DNA of 6,649 nt, from assembly GCA_002733945.2 (NCBI GenBank), contig NVXO02000003.1:13804-20452 (forward strand), in the 5' to 3' direction. This DNA is from Sulfurimonas sp. (lineage in GTDB: Bacteria; Campylobacterota; Campylobacteria; Campylobacterales; Sulfurimonadaceae). This document shows positions 1 to 5,651 of this stretch, piece by piece (position 1 is the first letter of the stretch; each line of letters opens with the position of its first letter). The position numbers and the translations under genes were made by a program. Under the pieces are notes generated by a model that saw nothing but the letters and a program-made list of their open reading frames with translations, was not told where the DNA came from and made no database searches.

Positions 1-1465
1 ACTTCATAATCTTTTTATTATTATTTTGAATCTTCTCAAACTCTTCTATTATTTTATATAAATTTATAATATCTATAATTTCATTTATTTTATTTTGTGC
101 AAATTCACCCATAAATTGATCCATGAAAAAACTATCATGATAAAGGTCATAAATATTTGCACCAAAAGTTCTTTTTTTATTTTTATTATTCATATATATA
201 TCATCACTATACTCACCCTCCTTTTTCAGGAATACAACTCTACTATCAGTAATGTCCGATAATATCATAGGTGAATGAGTAGCATAAAGTATATAGATTT
301 TTTTACTTGAATACTTATTTAAAAATTCAATTAAATCATTTATTAATTTTCTTTGCCATTCAAGATGAAGTTTTAAATCAGCTTCGTCGAGTAGTATTAA
401 AATATTTTGATATTTACTTTCATGATTTATTCTTTTTATCGCATCATCTATCCTTGCAAATATAAATAATATTGCTTTCTGTCCTGATGATAATGGTGGT
501 TGAATACTATAATGAAGAGCATTTATATTTTTTTCAATTAATATTTTAGAATATTTAAAAAAAGTATCATTAACCTCTACTAAATTACTCTTAGATTTTT
601 GAATTTTTTGAAAAAAATTATCATAATCTTTTAATTGAAATAATTTATTAATATATTCTAAATTATAATTTGTATATTTACCTAAATATAATGAATATTT
701 CGAAGTATCGCAATCAAGAATAAAAATTTTAATTAATCCAACCATGATATTAAGCTTATCAAAAGTATCATCTAATGCATTGAAAATATCTTTAAAATAA
801 ATAATAAATAGTATTTTTTTAAGCTCATTATCTATATTTCGTTTATTAATTAATTCCGGTATATAATTTTTGTAGAAATTTTCAATATTTTTTTCTTTAT
901 TATTGATATGCTTATATAAGTCATAAATATTATCAAATATATTGTATTCTAATGATTTTAATAATATATCAGAATGATAGCGTTTATTAAAAGCAAGTTT
1001 AGTTATTTTAAACTCAGAATAAAAAATTTCAATTTTAATTAATGTTACAGAATGATTAACTAGTTCTTTTAAATTTTTTTGTATTTTATTAAATTCTCTT
1101 TTTTGTGCATAGTATCTTAATTGTTCTTCTCCATAATTTTGATTTATAATATTTAATATGTTTTTTTCAATAATATCTATAATGTTATTTAAATAGATAT
1201 ATCTAATATATAAAGAAAATGTATTATTATTCTCTAGATAATAAAATATTTTCTTTTGTTCTTCATCATCAATAGAAGAAAAATATTCATAAAAATATTC
1301 ATCCATATTAATATGGGATAATTTATTTAAACAATGGTAGACTTCCTTTGTAACTATTTTAAAAATATTATTGAATATATATTCCTTATGTTCTATAATA
1401 TTTTTTACTATCTCTATAGTAAAAAATGATTTAATTGTATTTTCTAAATATATATATGCATATCT
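1..1465 (-). pseudogene. ABC/SMC-like ATPase, C-terminal part in the -1 frame (runs off left edge)
   Basis: Read on the minus strand, codons from 1465 to 2 stay open for 488 codons with no stop and run off the left edge. They encode the missing half of the ATPase: signature-like LSSGQ (479-493), Walker B ILILLDEAD (377-403) with catalytic Glu, and an H-switch in YATHSP (His at 275-277). A conserved-looking tail containing FGANIYDL and MGEFAQNKI follows (about 75-165). I recall this tail from PtuA-like defence ATPases, but could not check it. The first ATG in this frame is at 1306, lacks a ribosome binding site and would discard about 50 residues, so an independent gene is unlikely. Fusion with the upstream frame gives LSSGQ at residue 653, Asp-Glu at 688-689 and His at 725, leaving a helical insert of nearly 600 residues after Walker A, as in SMC/Rad50-like proteins. 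Start and stop are not in this stretch. Confidence 0.82.
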
Positions 1466-2451
1466 TTAGGTATGAATACTTCATTAAATTTACTATTATT
1501 ATTCTTTAAATATGAATCTTTAATATATTGCTCAAATTGATAAATTTCCTTTTTTATAATTTGGCGTTTGATTACATATCTATCTAGGTGAATAAAATAT
1601 TTTTTGCAGATATCATAATCCTTGGATAAAAATAATGATAACTTACTGTTATTGTCAGTAATCTCATGATATATTTCAGTATTTGATTGAAATAATTCAT
1701 TTATAATTTTTGTAATTTTACCATCAGATAAATTATCAATTACATATTTAAAAAAATCTATATTTAAACTTGAATGAGAAATTTCTATATTAAAAATTTC
1801 ATCATATAGCAGTACATTATATTTTAATACTTCTTTTTCAAATTTATTAAAAAAATTATTAGTTGGATTTAATTTAAGATAATTAATATTTACTTTTTCA
1901 TTTTTAGTTCTATTATAGTTAAAATATTTTTTTAAATCTTCATTTTCTATTGAGAATAAGCGATCTCTAGTACAATTAGACATACACAAACTATCTGTCC
2001 CCTGCTCAAATTTTTGATGTAATGCTATGTTTGAAATATTATATTTATCATTGGTTTCATTTTCAAATATATCAAAAATTGAGCTATAATATATATGTTC
2101 AAAATTTCTATTGTTTTCTATTATATTCTCACCAATAGTAACTTCTTTTTTTCCTCCTAAATAAGAAAAAATTTCATTTTCATTTTCATAAATTATTATT
2201 GAATAATCATTGTGTTTATCTCTTATACTATTTATTAATATACTTTTTCCTGTACCATTCTCACCAATAATAACACCAATATCACTGTTAGTAGAGTAAA
2301 ATTTATTATCATAATTTTTATTTCGAATTAGTTTAAATGTAAGTTTATTATCTTTATCCTGTTCAATGAAGTACTTTTTACTAAAAGAAATAATTGTATC
2401 TTTTTTAAAAGTTCCTTTTTCATTATAAAAATATATAAAAAGTAATCTCAT
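1444..2451 (-). CDS. ABC/SMC-like ATPase, N-terminal part (335 codons, ends at a frameshift)
   Basis: This is the N-terminal part of a large P-loop ATPase. Seen: a first beta strand (MRLLFIYFYN) and a Walker A box GENGTGKS at residues 63-70, preceded by hydrophobic GVII. No Walker B, signature or H-switch follows before the TAG at 1446-1444; those motifs are in the -1 frame immediately downstream (see the C-terminal entry). The protein is rich in Asn, Lys, Ile and Tyr, and codons are strongly AT-biased, unlike the genes to the right, which suggests horizontal transfer. The ATG at 2451 is supported by GAAGG at 2459-2463, seven nucleotides upstream. Known: ATPases of this layout (AAA_15/AAA_21-like) occur in defence systems such as Septu and retron effectors, usually with a nuclease or other effector partner. 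Inferred: a defence ATPase, now interrupted. Exact family unproven. Confidence 0.85.
   Translation of the reverse strand: MRLLFIYFYNEKGTFKKDTIISFSKKYFIEQDKDNKLTFKLIRNKNYDNKFYSTNSDIGVIIGENGTGKSILINSIRDKHNDYSIIIYENENEIFSYLGGKKEVTIGENIIENNRNFEHIYYSSIFDIFENETNDKYNISNIALHQKFEQGTDSLCMSNCTRDRLFSIENEDLKKYFNYNRTKNEKVNINYLKLNPTNNFFNKFEKEVLKYNVLLYDEIFNIEISHSSLNIDFFKYVIDNLSDGKITKIINELFQSNTEIYHEITDNNSKLSLFLSKDYDICKKYFIHLDRYVIKRQIIKKEIYQFEQYIKDSYLKNNNSKFNEVFIPKDMHIYI
1448..1457 (-). repeat. (AT)5 dinucleotide tract at the ATPase frame junction
   Basis: Five AT units lie exactly where the two ATPase frames must meet. The downstream frame is closed by a TAA at 1468-1466 and the upstream frame by a TAG at 1446-1444, so the shift has to occur within about 20 nucleotides, mostly this tract. 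Losing one AT unit (or gaining two) restores a single frame through residues HIYLENT. No canonical slippery heptamer is present. Confidence 0.8.
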
Positions 2452-2458
2452 TTCACTG

Positions 2459-2463
2459 CCTTC
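2459..2463 (-). promoter_or_regulatory. Ribosome binding site of the ATPase gene
   Basis: GAAGG on the minus strand, seven nucleotides before the ATG at 2451. It supports that start; no earlier in-frame start with a comparable site is seen. Confidence 0.5.
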
Positions 2464-2466
2464 GCC

Positions 2467-2499
2467 GTTGTACGTTCTCGCTCCGCGGGAACGTACAAC
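2467..2499. repeat. GC-rich perfect inverted repeat (hairpin) in the ATPase leader
   Basis: Arms GTTGTACGTTC (2467-2477) and GAACGTACAAC (2489-2499) are perfect reverse complements. Inside them the stem continues for four more pairs (one G-T) to a three-base TCC loop, giving about 15 bp. The element is strikingly GC-rich against its AT-rich surroundings. No T-run follows on either strand, so it is not a standard intrinsic terminator. The core (CGTTC..GCTCCGCG..GAACG) resembles the palindromes with CGTTCCC/GGGAACG arms scattered between genes in many bacteria, so a REP-like mobile palindrome is possible. It sits between the likely promoter and the ribosome binding site of the ATPase, so it would form near the 5' end of the transcript. 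Confidence 0.8.
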
Positions 2500-2514
2500 T
2501 ACTTATTCATACCC

Positions 2515-2520
2515 ATTATA
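2515..2520 (-). promoter_or_regulatory. Candidate -10 box of the ATPase gene
   Basis: A perfect TATAAT on the minus strand, 64 nt before the ATPase ATG. No good -35 is seen 16-18 nt upstream, which is common in Campylobacterota, where -35 boxes are weak. A start near 2507 would put the hairpin at 2467-2499 almost at the mRNA 5' end. A second TATAAT (minus strand, near 2600) is a weaker alternative because it is further away. Confidence 0.4.
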
Positions 2521-2638
2521 GTTACTTTAGCCTTAATATCCAGTATTAAAAGACACAAAAAATATTACTAAAAAACAGTAAAAATAGATACTTTTGAGTA
2601 TTATAAAAGATTTTGCAATAGTTTTCTTAAGTAAAAAG

Positions 2639-2714
2639 TGTCCTTTTGATACAGAAAATGCCATTATTGGAGCAGTATTGTTCCCATATTTTTCAAAAAA
2701 GGATTAAAAGGACA
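2639..2714. repeat. Inverted repeat, 12-bp arms, 11/12 matching
   Basis: TGTCCTTTTGAT at 2639-2650 and ATTAAAAGGACA at 2703-2714 are inverted copies with one mismatch, separated by 52 bp. The right arm overlaps the terminator-like hairpin. The enclosed stretch has no convincing coding capacity. It could be a small non-autonomous element or a duplicated terminator arm; no target-site duplication was recognised. Confidence 0.4.
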
Positions 2715-2727
2715 TAATGTCCCTTAA
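2693..2727 (-). terminator. Terminator-like hairpin after the PEBP gene
   Basis: On the minus strand, 15 nt past the PEBP stop, AAGGGAC and GTCCTTT pair (one G-U) around ATTAT. The T-rich stretch TTTTAATCCTTTTTT follows. The GGACAT/ATGTCC core at 2710-2722 is a perfect palindrome around one base. This is a good intrinsic terminator candidate that would insulate the ATPase from the PEBP gene. Confidence 0.55.
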
Positions 2728-2741
2728 TCGAGATGACTATT

Positions 2742-3269
2742 CTAACGTTTGTAGTAACTCACAACAGAACTTTTTTTAATAGTGTGTGCATTTATCATGT
2801 AGCCAACTACTGCTTGGTTTGTGTTTTTATCTATGTCTAGCGTGTCTACATCTAGGGCATAAACAGTGGTGACATAAGTGTGAAAACCATGACCTATAGG
2901 TGGACATGCTCCTCCAAAACCTACAAGACCGTAGTCATTTGTTCCCTCTACTGATCCTTTTGGAAGGAGTGCTGTGCGAGAAGCATTTGGTGCTATTGAG
3001 GTTGCTGATGAGGGAATGTTAAAAAGTGTCCAGTGCCACCATCCACTTCCAGTTGGTGCATCTTTGTCGTACATAGTAACTGCAAAACTTTTAGTGCCCT
3101 TAGGTGCATCCCTCCAGATAAGTTGGGGAGATATGTTTTTCCCTGAACAACCAAAACCATCAAACTCTTGTGAGCTTGTGAGTTGACCTGCTAAGTCTGG
3201 ACTTTGTAGCGTAAAGTTTGCCGAGTAAGAAAGAGTAGCTATTAAAAGTAAAGAGAGAAATGTTTTCAT
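2742..3269 (-). CDS. Secreted PEBP/YbhB-YbcL family protein (Raf kinase inhibitor-like)
   Basis: A 175-residue protein of the phosphatidylethanolamine-binding protein family. Seen: a Sec signal peptide (MKTF, then a hydrophobic run to about residue 14, likely cleaved near YSA at 15-17), so a periplasmic location. The family hallmarks follow: ISPQLIW (46-52), DKDAPTGSGWWHW (68-80) and YGLVGFGGACPP with GHGFHTY (113-132), which form the anion/phospholipid headgroup pocket. Cys41 and Cys122 could form a disulphide in the periplasm. Length fits bacterial YbhB-like members with a signal. Known: bacterial members have no firmly established biochemical role, and ligand binding rather than catalysis is assumed. 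AAGG at 3276-3279, six nucleotides before the ATG, supports the start. It is transcribed toward the ATPase but separated from it by a terminator. Confidence 0.93.
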   Translation of the reverse strand: MKTFLSLLLIATLSYSANFTLQSPDLAGQLTSSQEFDGFGCSGKNISPQLIWRDAPKGTKSFAVTMYDKDAPTGSGWWHWTLFNIPSSATSIAPNASRTALLPKGSVEGTNDYGLVGFGGACPPIGHGFHTYVTTVYALDVDTLDIDKNTNQAVVGYMINAHTIKKSSVVSYYKR

Positions 3270-3280
3270 TAAATGCCTTG

Positions 3281-3373
3281 TTAACTTGGAGTGTTTTCTA
3301 ATTCTAACAGTTTTTTCTTAAGAGTTAACCCACCTGCATAAGCTGTGAGTTTAAGGTGTCTTAGATAATCCAC
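3281..3373 (-). CDS. Possible 30-codon small ORF or gene remnant before the PEBP gene
   Basis: From a GTG at 3373 to a TAA at 3283-3281 the minus strand encodes a protein-like 30-residue peptide (MDYLRHLKLTAY... ending in LELENTPS). The frame is closed by a TAA only about four codons upstream of the GTG, and there is no ribosome binding site. The stop lies 11 nt before the PEBP start, as in a leader peptide or the tail of a decayed upstream gene. The candidate promoter at 3383-3411 would start transcription next to the GTG, so a leaderless peptide is conceivable. I do not recognise the sequence; it may be chance. Confidence 0.25.
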   Translation of the reverse strand: MDYLRHLKLTAYAGGLTLKKKLLELENTPS

Positions 3374-3382
3374 TGTGTAGTT

Positions 3383-3411
3383 TATTTATGCAAGTAGTGT
3401 AACACAGACAA
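3383..3411 (-). promoter_or_regulatory. Candidate promoter for the PEBP gene
   Basis: On the minus strand, TTGTCT (3411-3406) is followed after 17 nt by TAAATA (3388-3383). TTGTCT matches four of six consensus bases; the -10 is weak, though a TG lies just upstream of it. It sits about 115 nt before the PEBP ATG in the divergent intergenic region. Confidence 0.3.
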
Positions 3412-3485
3412 GCTTTAAAAAATTAATAGAGCATTAAATTCATCTGCTAGTTTGATAAACCAAATGAAGTATGTAAATACTAAGC

Positions 3486-3491
3486 TACAAT
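3486..3491 (+). promoter_or_regulatory. Candidate -10 box for the DUF2237 gene
   Basis: TACAAT (five of six consensus) lies 23 nt before the DUF2237 start; no clear -35 is seen. The ribosome binding site AAGGA follows at 3503-3507. The leader would be short, about 16-18 nt. Confidence 0.3.
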
Positions 3492-3514
3492 CATGAAAAA
3501 TTAAGGACTTCTTT

Positions 3515-3910
3515 ATGCCAAAAAATTCTCTATCACACGAAAAACTAAATGTATTAGGTGGAGCACTTGAACCTTGCTCACTTGACCCACTAACAGGTTT
3601 TTATAGAGATGGTTCATGTAAGGTAACTCCGCAGAACAAAGGGATGCATGCGATTTGCATCTATGCAACGCAGGAATTTCTAGACTACTCTAAACGTACA
3701 GGAAATGATCTTTCAACTCCTATGCCACAGTATGGGTTTGCAGGTGTAAAAGCTGGTGAGTCATGGTGCCTTTCAGGTGTACGTTTCGCAGAATCTGTAA
3801 AAGATGGTAACGCACCACAGATTTTTATACACTCAACACATGAAGCGATTTTACAGCTTGTAGATTTAGAGACTTTAAAGTCTTTAGCGATAGACTTAGA
3901 CTTAGACTAA
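3515..3910 (+). CDS. DUF2237 family protein
   Basis: A 131-residue cytoplasmic protein of the conserved DUF2237 family, whose biochemical function is unknown. Seen: the characteristic order NVLGGALEPCS (12-22), DPLTGFYRDGSC (24-35), GMHAICIYAT (43-52), EFLDYSKRTGNDLSTPMPQYGFAGVK (two adjoining blocks, 54-79), GESWCLSGVRF (81-91) and STHEAIL near the end. Cysteines 21, 35, 48 and 85 fall in conserved blocks and might bind metal or act in redox; this is inference. There is no signal peptide or membrane segment. AAGGA at 3503-3507, seven nucleotides before the ATG, supports the start. It is the only plus-strand gene here, divergent from the PEBP gene and convergent with the RNase H operon. The last residues (IDLDLD) come from a hexamer repeat. 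Confidence 0.92.
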   Translation: MPKNSLSHEKLNVLGGALEPCSLDPLTGFYRDGSCKVTPQNKGMHAICIYATQEFLDYSKRTGNDLSTPMPQYGFAGVKAGESWCLSGVRFAESVKDGNAPQIFIHSTHEAILQLVDLETLKSLAIDLDLD

Positions 3911-3930
3911 CACTAACACTAACACTCACT
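3891..3930 (+). repeat. Two abutting hexamer arrays, (TAGACT)3 then (AACACT)3, at a gene end
   Basis: Positions 3891-3908 are three exact TAGACT units and 3909-3926 three exact AACACT units, followed by a partial CACT. The stop codon TAA of the DUF2237 gene (3908-3910) is formed across the boundary. Six-base units keep the frame, so changes in copy number of the first array would only lengthen or shorten the Asp-Leu tail. Confidence 0.75.
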
Positions 3931-3931
3931 T

Positions 3932-4222
3932 CTAAAGTACTTTGGTACTTTTGTTGTGAAACTTGACCCACTTACATCTTTTCTTGTTTTTAATAGCATA
4001 AACATTATAAGTAAACTTTCTTCCACACTCTTGACACAAAAATGTAGCTCTATTTTTGGCCTTGTTGTAGTTAACAAATAAGAAGTTCCCTAGTTGGTCG
4101 CCCTCTTTATAGATAACTTTCTCATTTTTGAGATAAGCTTTTTCAGTTAAAAGGGCATCTTCTTTTTGTTTTGTGAGCCAAGTAGGTTCTATATCTTCTT
4201 CAAACTCATCTTCATCTATCAT
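3932..4222 (-). CDS. Small hypothetical protein with a CxxC putative zinc site
   Basis: A 96-residue protein I do not recognise. Seen: a very acidic N-terminus (MIDEDEFEEDIEP), a charged probably helical stretch to about residue 40, then a basic C-terminal half with CQEC (63-66), Cys83 and His89. The spacing C-x2-C-x16-C-x5-H could hold one zinc ion, and with the many lysines suggests nucleic-acid binding; both are inference. It starts eight nucleotides after the RNase H stop codon and has only a weak GAGAG upstream, so translation is probably coupled to the RNase H gene. It is last in the operon and ends at the hairpin. A partner or accessory of the RNase H is possible from context only. Confidence 0.75.
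   Translation of the reverse strand: MIDEDEFEEDIEPTWLTKQKEDALLTEKAYLKNEKVIYKEGDQLGNFLFVNYNKAKNRATFLCQECGRKFTYNVYAIKNKKRCKWVKFHNKSTKVL
3934..3952. terminator. Bidirectional terminator hairpin between convergent genes
   Basis: AAAGTAC (3934-3940) and GTACTTT (3945-3951) pair perfectly around TTTG. On the plus strand a short T-run continues (CTTTTGTTG), fitting the end of the DUF2237 gene. On the minus strand the stop codon TAG of the small zinc-binding ORF lies at 3934-3932, at the edge of the hairpin, with TTTAG after the stem. The stem is short and AT-rich, so efficiency may be modest. Confidence 0.5.
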
Positions 4223-4230
4223 TTAAGAAC

Positions 4231-5058
4231 TTAACCAGCTCTCATTTTTAGTAGTGCAGATACATCTAATACTTCATCATACTTTACAAATGCAACACTT
4301 TGTTTTTGTATGGCATACATTGTCATTCTATCTGCCAACTCATTTCCTTCATAACCAGCATGTGCCTTGATATGAGAGAGTTTCACATCTTTTTTTATTG
4401 TCTTATAGAGATAGTAGGCTTTTTTGATGATTTCTAAGTTTTTAATCTCACCACCTTTTTTAGTCCAGCCCTTTTTCTCCCACGAGATAGCCCATTTACT
4501 TATGCAGTCTATGGAGTACATAGAATCACATTTGATACTGACATCATTACCGGCTGCTGCTTCTCTTTGAGCGATAACTAAAGACTCATACAAAGCTCCG
4601 AGTTCTGCTGTGTTGTTTGTACCCATTGGCTCATAGAGTCCATACCAAAGCTCAGAGAGTGAGTCATTTCTGTAGATGGCTACTCCAGAACCTGCTTTTC
4701 CAGGGTTTGGAGTACATCCACCATCACAGTAAATCGTCACAGCACCATTGTTGAGAGCTGTACTTGCAGGAATTGAAGTCTGCTCTATTATCTCTACTTT
4801 TACTTCTGTCTCCCCTTTACGAAACTTCTGCAAAGCCTTATAATTAGCTATGATTGTTTTGCGAGATGTTTTTGCTTTGATGTCGCGAAGAAGGACAAAA
4901 AGTTCTGCCCTTGCATCTGAGAGTTCTTTACCAAGAGAGAGCGCGATATACTCCTCTTGGTTTGACGCGTCAAGTCCAAGTAAAATGAGTTGTTCTTCAT
5001 TTACCTCACCTTTTTTATCACGCCCAAGTTCAAGTAAGGCTTCTGTTACAACTTGCAT
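4231..5058 (-). CDS. RNase HI domain protein with N-terminal extension
   Basis: A 275-residue protein whose C-terminal part (about 105-262) is a complete ribonuclease HI domain, which cuts the RNA strand of RNA-DNA hybrids. Seen: YCDGG (Asp112), NNTAELGAL (Glu152), KCDS (Asp178), and the HIKAHAGYEGNELADRM block with His233 and Asp243, so all catalytic residues are present. A Trp/Lys-rich stretch (WAISWEKKGWTKKG, 189-202) matches the substrate-handle region. Residues 1-100 are an added helical, charged domain. It lacks the conserved aromatic pattern of the hybrid-binding domain of eukaryotic-type RNase H1, and I do not recognise it. Plain bacterial RnhA is about 150 residues, so this is probably a second RNase H rather than the housekeeping one. 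The ATG overlaps the stop of the preceding gene (TAATG), indicating coupled translation. Confidence 0.92.
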   Translation of the reverse strand: MQVVTEALLELGRDKKGEVNEEQLILLGLDASNQEEYIALSLGKELSDARAELFVLLRDIKAKTSRKTIIANYKALQKFRKGETEVKVEIIEQTSIPASTALNNGAVTIYCDGGCTPNPGKAGSGVAIYRNDSLSELWYGLYEPMGTNNTAELGALYESLVIAQREAAAGNDVSIKCDSMYSIDCISKWAISWEKKGWTKKGGEIKNLEIIKKAYYLYKTIKKDVKLSHIKAHAGYEGNELADRMTMYAIQKQSVAFVKYDEVLDVSALLKMRAG

Positions 5059-5594
5059 TAGCTACTCACTTTAGAGAGGTCAACAGGTGTAAATGTTTTA
5101 GCATTGTAGTCATTTAACTTTCCCTTTTCATCTAACTTTATAGCCCACTCCCTATACTTTTTTCTGTCTTCTTTATACTCCATTATAGGAACTGCTTCCC
5201 CACAACTAGTCTCTACTACATAGATATTAAAACGAAAAAAGTTGCGCACAACATTGTTTATCTCACCAAATTGTTTTGCATAGGAGTCAAAGTTCGCATC
5301 ATCTCTCTCAACTATCTCAGCCTTACAAAAAAGTCTTAATATCTGAGGCTTTCCAACAAAAGCATTAAAAACAAGTGTGACTTCTCCACCAGCATCAGCG
5401 TCTCGATATGTTCTGTTCCCACTACCAGGGTATTGCATAAAAAGAAGAGTACTCTCATCTAGCACTCTTATACTGTCATACCCTTTGGGAGAGAGGTTGA
5501 CTTCAGCACCCGAACAAGATGCAAGATAAAAAAGCTTCTGTTCTTGTATAAAAGCTATGTCTTTTTCTTTTAATTGTTTATATTGTTTACCCAT
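5058..5594 (-). CDS. Pyridoxamine 5'-phosphate oxidase-like FMN-binding split-barrel protein
   Basis: A 178-residue cytoplasmic protein of the PNPOx-like split-barrel superfamily. Seen: FYLASCSGAEVNLSPKGYDS (22-41), the typical first strands with the NxSPKG motif, then FMQYPGSGNRTYRD (52-65), where the GNR-type turn normally contacts the flavin phosphate. A GEVTLVFNAF strand and a GKPQILRLFCKAEIV strand follow (about 70-95). Known: this branch contains many FMN or F420-binding proteins with undefined substrates, so pyridoxal phosphate synthesis by true PdxH should not be assumed. AAAGGA at 5601-5606, six nucleotides before the ATG, is a strong ribosome binding site. The stop TAA overlaps the RNase H ATG by one base. 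There is no obvious functional link to RNase H beyond operon sharing. Confidence 0.85.
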   Translation of the reverse strand: MGKQYKQLKEKDIAFIQEQKLFYLASCSGAEVNLSPKGYDSIRVLDESTLLFMQYPGSGNRTYRDADAGGEVTLVFNAFVGKPQILRLFCKAEIVERDDANFDSYAKQFGEINNVVRNFFRFNIYVVETSCGEAVPIMEYKEDRKKYREWAIKLDEKGKLNDYNAKTFTPVDLSKVSS

Positions 5595-5600
5595 TTAAAG

Positions 5601-5606
5601 TCCTTT
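5601..5606 (-). promoter_or_regulatory. Ribosome binding site of the PNPOx-like gene
   Basis: AAAGGA on the minus strand with a six-nucleotide spacer. It is the strongest such site in the right-hand operon, consistent with this gene leading its own transcript. Confidence 0.55.
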
Positions 5607-5622
5607 CTTAACTTTCAATAGT

Positions 5623-5651
5623 ATTGTACTAAATAAGCTGTTTTCTAACAA
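5623..5651 (-). promoter_or_regulatory. Candidate promoter for PNPOx-like, RNase H and zinc-site genes
   Basis: On the minus strand, TTGTTA (5651-5646) lies inside the end of the ABC transporter gene. It is followed after exactly 17 nt by TACAAT (5628-5623), which matches five of six consensus bases. The start site would be near 5616, 22 nt before the ATG. It would allow the three downstream genes to be expressed independently of the transporter. Confidence 0.42.

Larger units (their letters stand above)
2500..2741. other. Intergenic region between the ATPase and PEBP genes
   Basis: Apart from the elements listed separately (candidate -10, inverted repeat, terminator hairpin), I see no gene. 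Both strands carry many stops. A short minus-strand frame reading KIWEQYCSNNGIF... (about 2625-2695) is too short to assign. The region marks the change from very AT-rich DNA on the left to ordinary chromosomal composition on the right. Confidence 0.5.

Noticed and set aside
192..201. A second (AT)5 tract inside the ATPase C-terminal part as another slippage switch
   Set aside because: The reading frame is intact across it, and short AT runs are expected by chance in DNA this AT-rich.
1..1306. C-terminal ATPase part as a separate gene starting at the ATG at 1306
   Set aside because: No ribosome binding site precedes this ATG, the frame is open and protein-like for about 50 residues upstream, and the motifs complete those of the N-terminal part.
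2467..2499. GC-rich palindrome as an intrinsic terminator
   Set aside because: No T-run follows on either strand, and on the minus strand a gene starts just 16 nt further on.
2625..2695. Short minus-strand peptide (KIWEQYCSNNGIF...) as a transposase remnant
   Set aside because: Too short and without any recognised transposase motif; no second fragment nearby.
2974..3186. Plus-strand open frame of 70 codons opposite the PEBP gene
   Set aside because: It is antisense to a confidently identified gene, has no homology-like motifs and no ribosome binding site.
4850..5074. Plus-strand open frame of 74 codons, Ser-rich
   Set aside because: Its composition is a shadow of the opposite-strand RNase H codons; no independent support.
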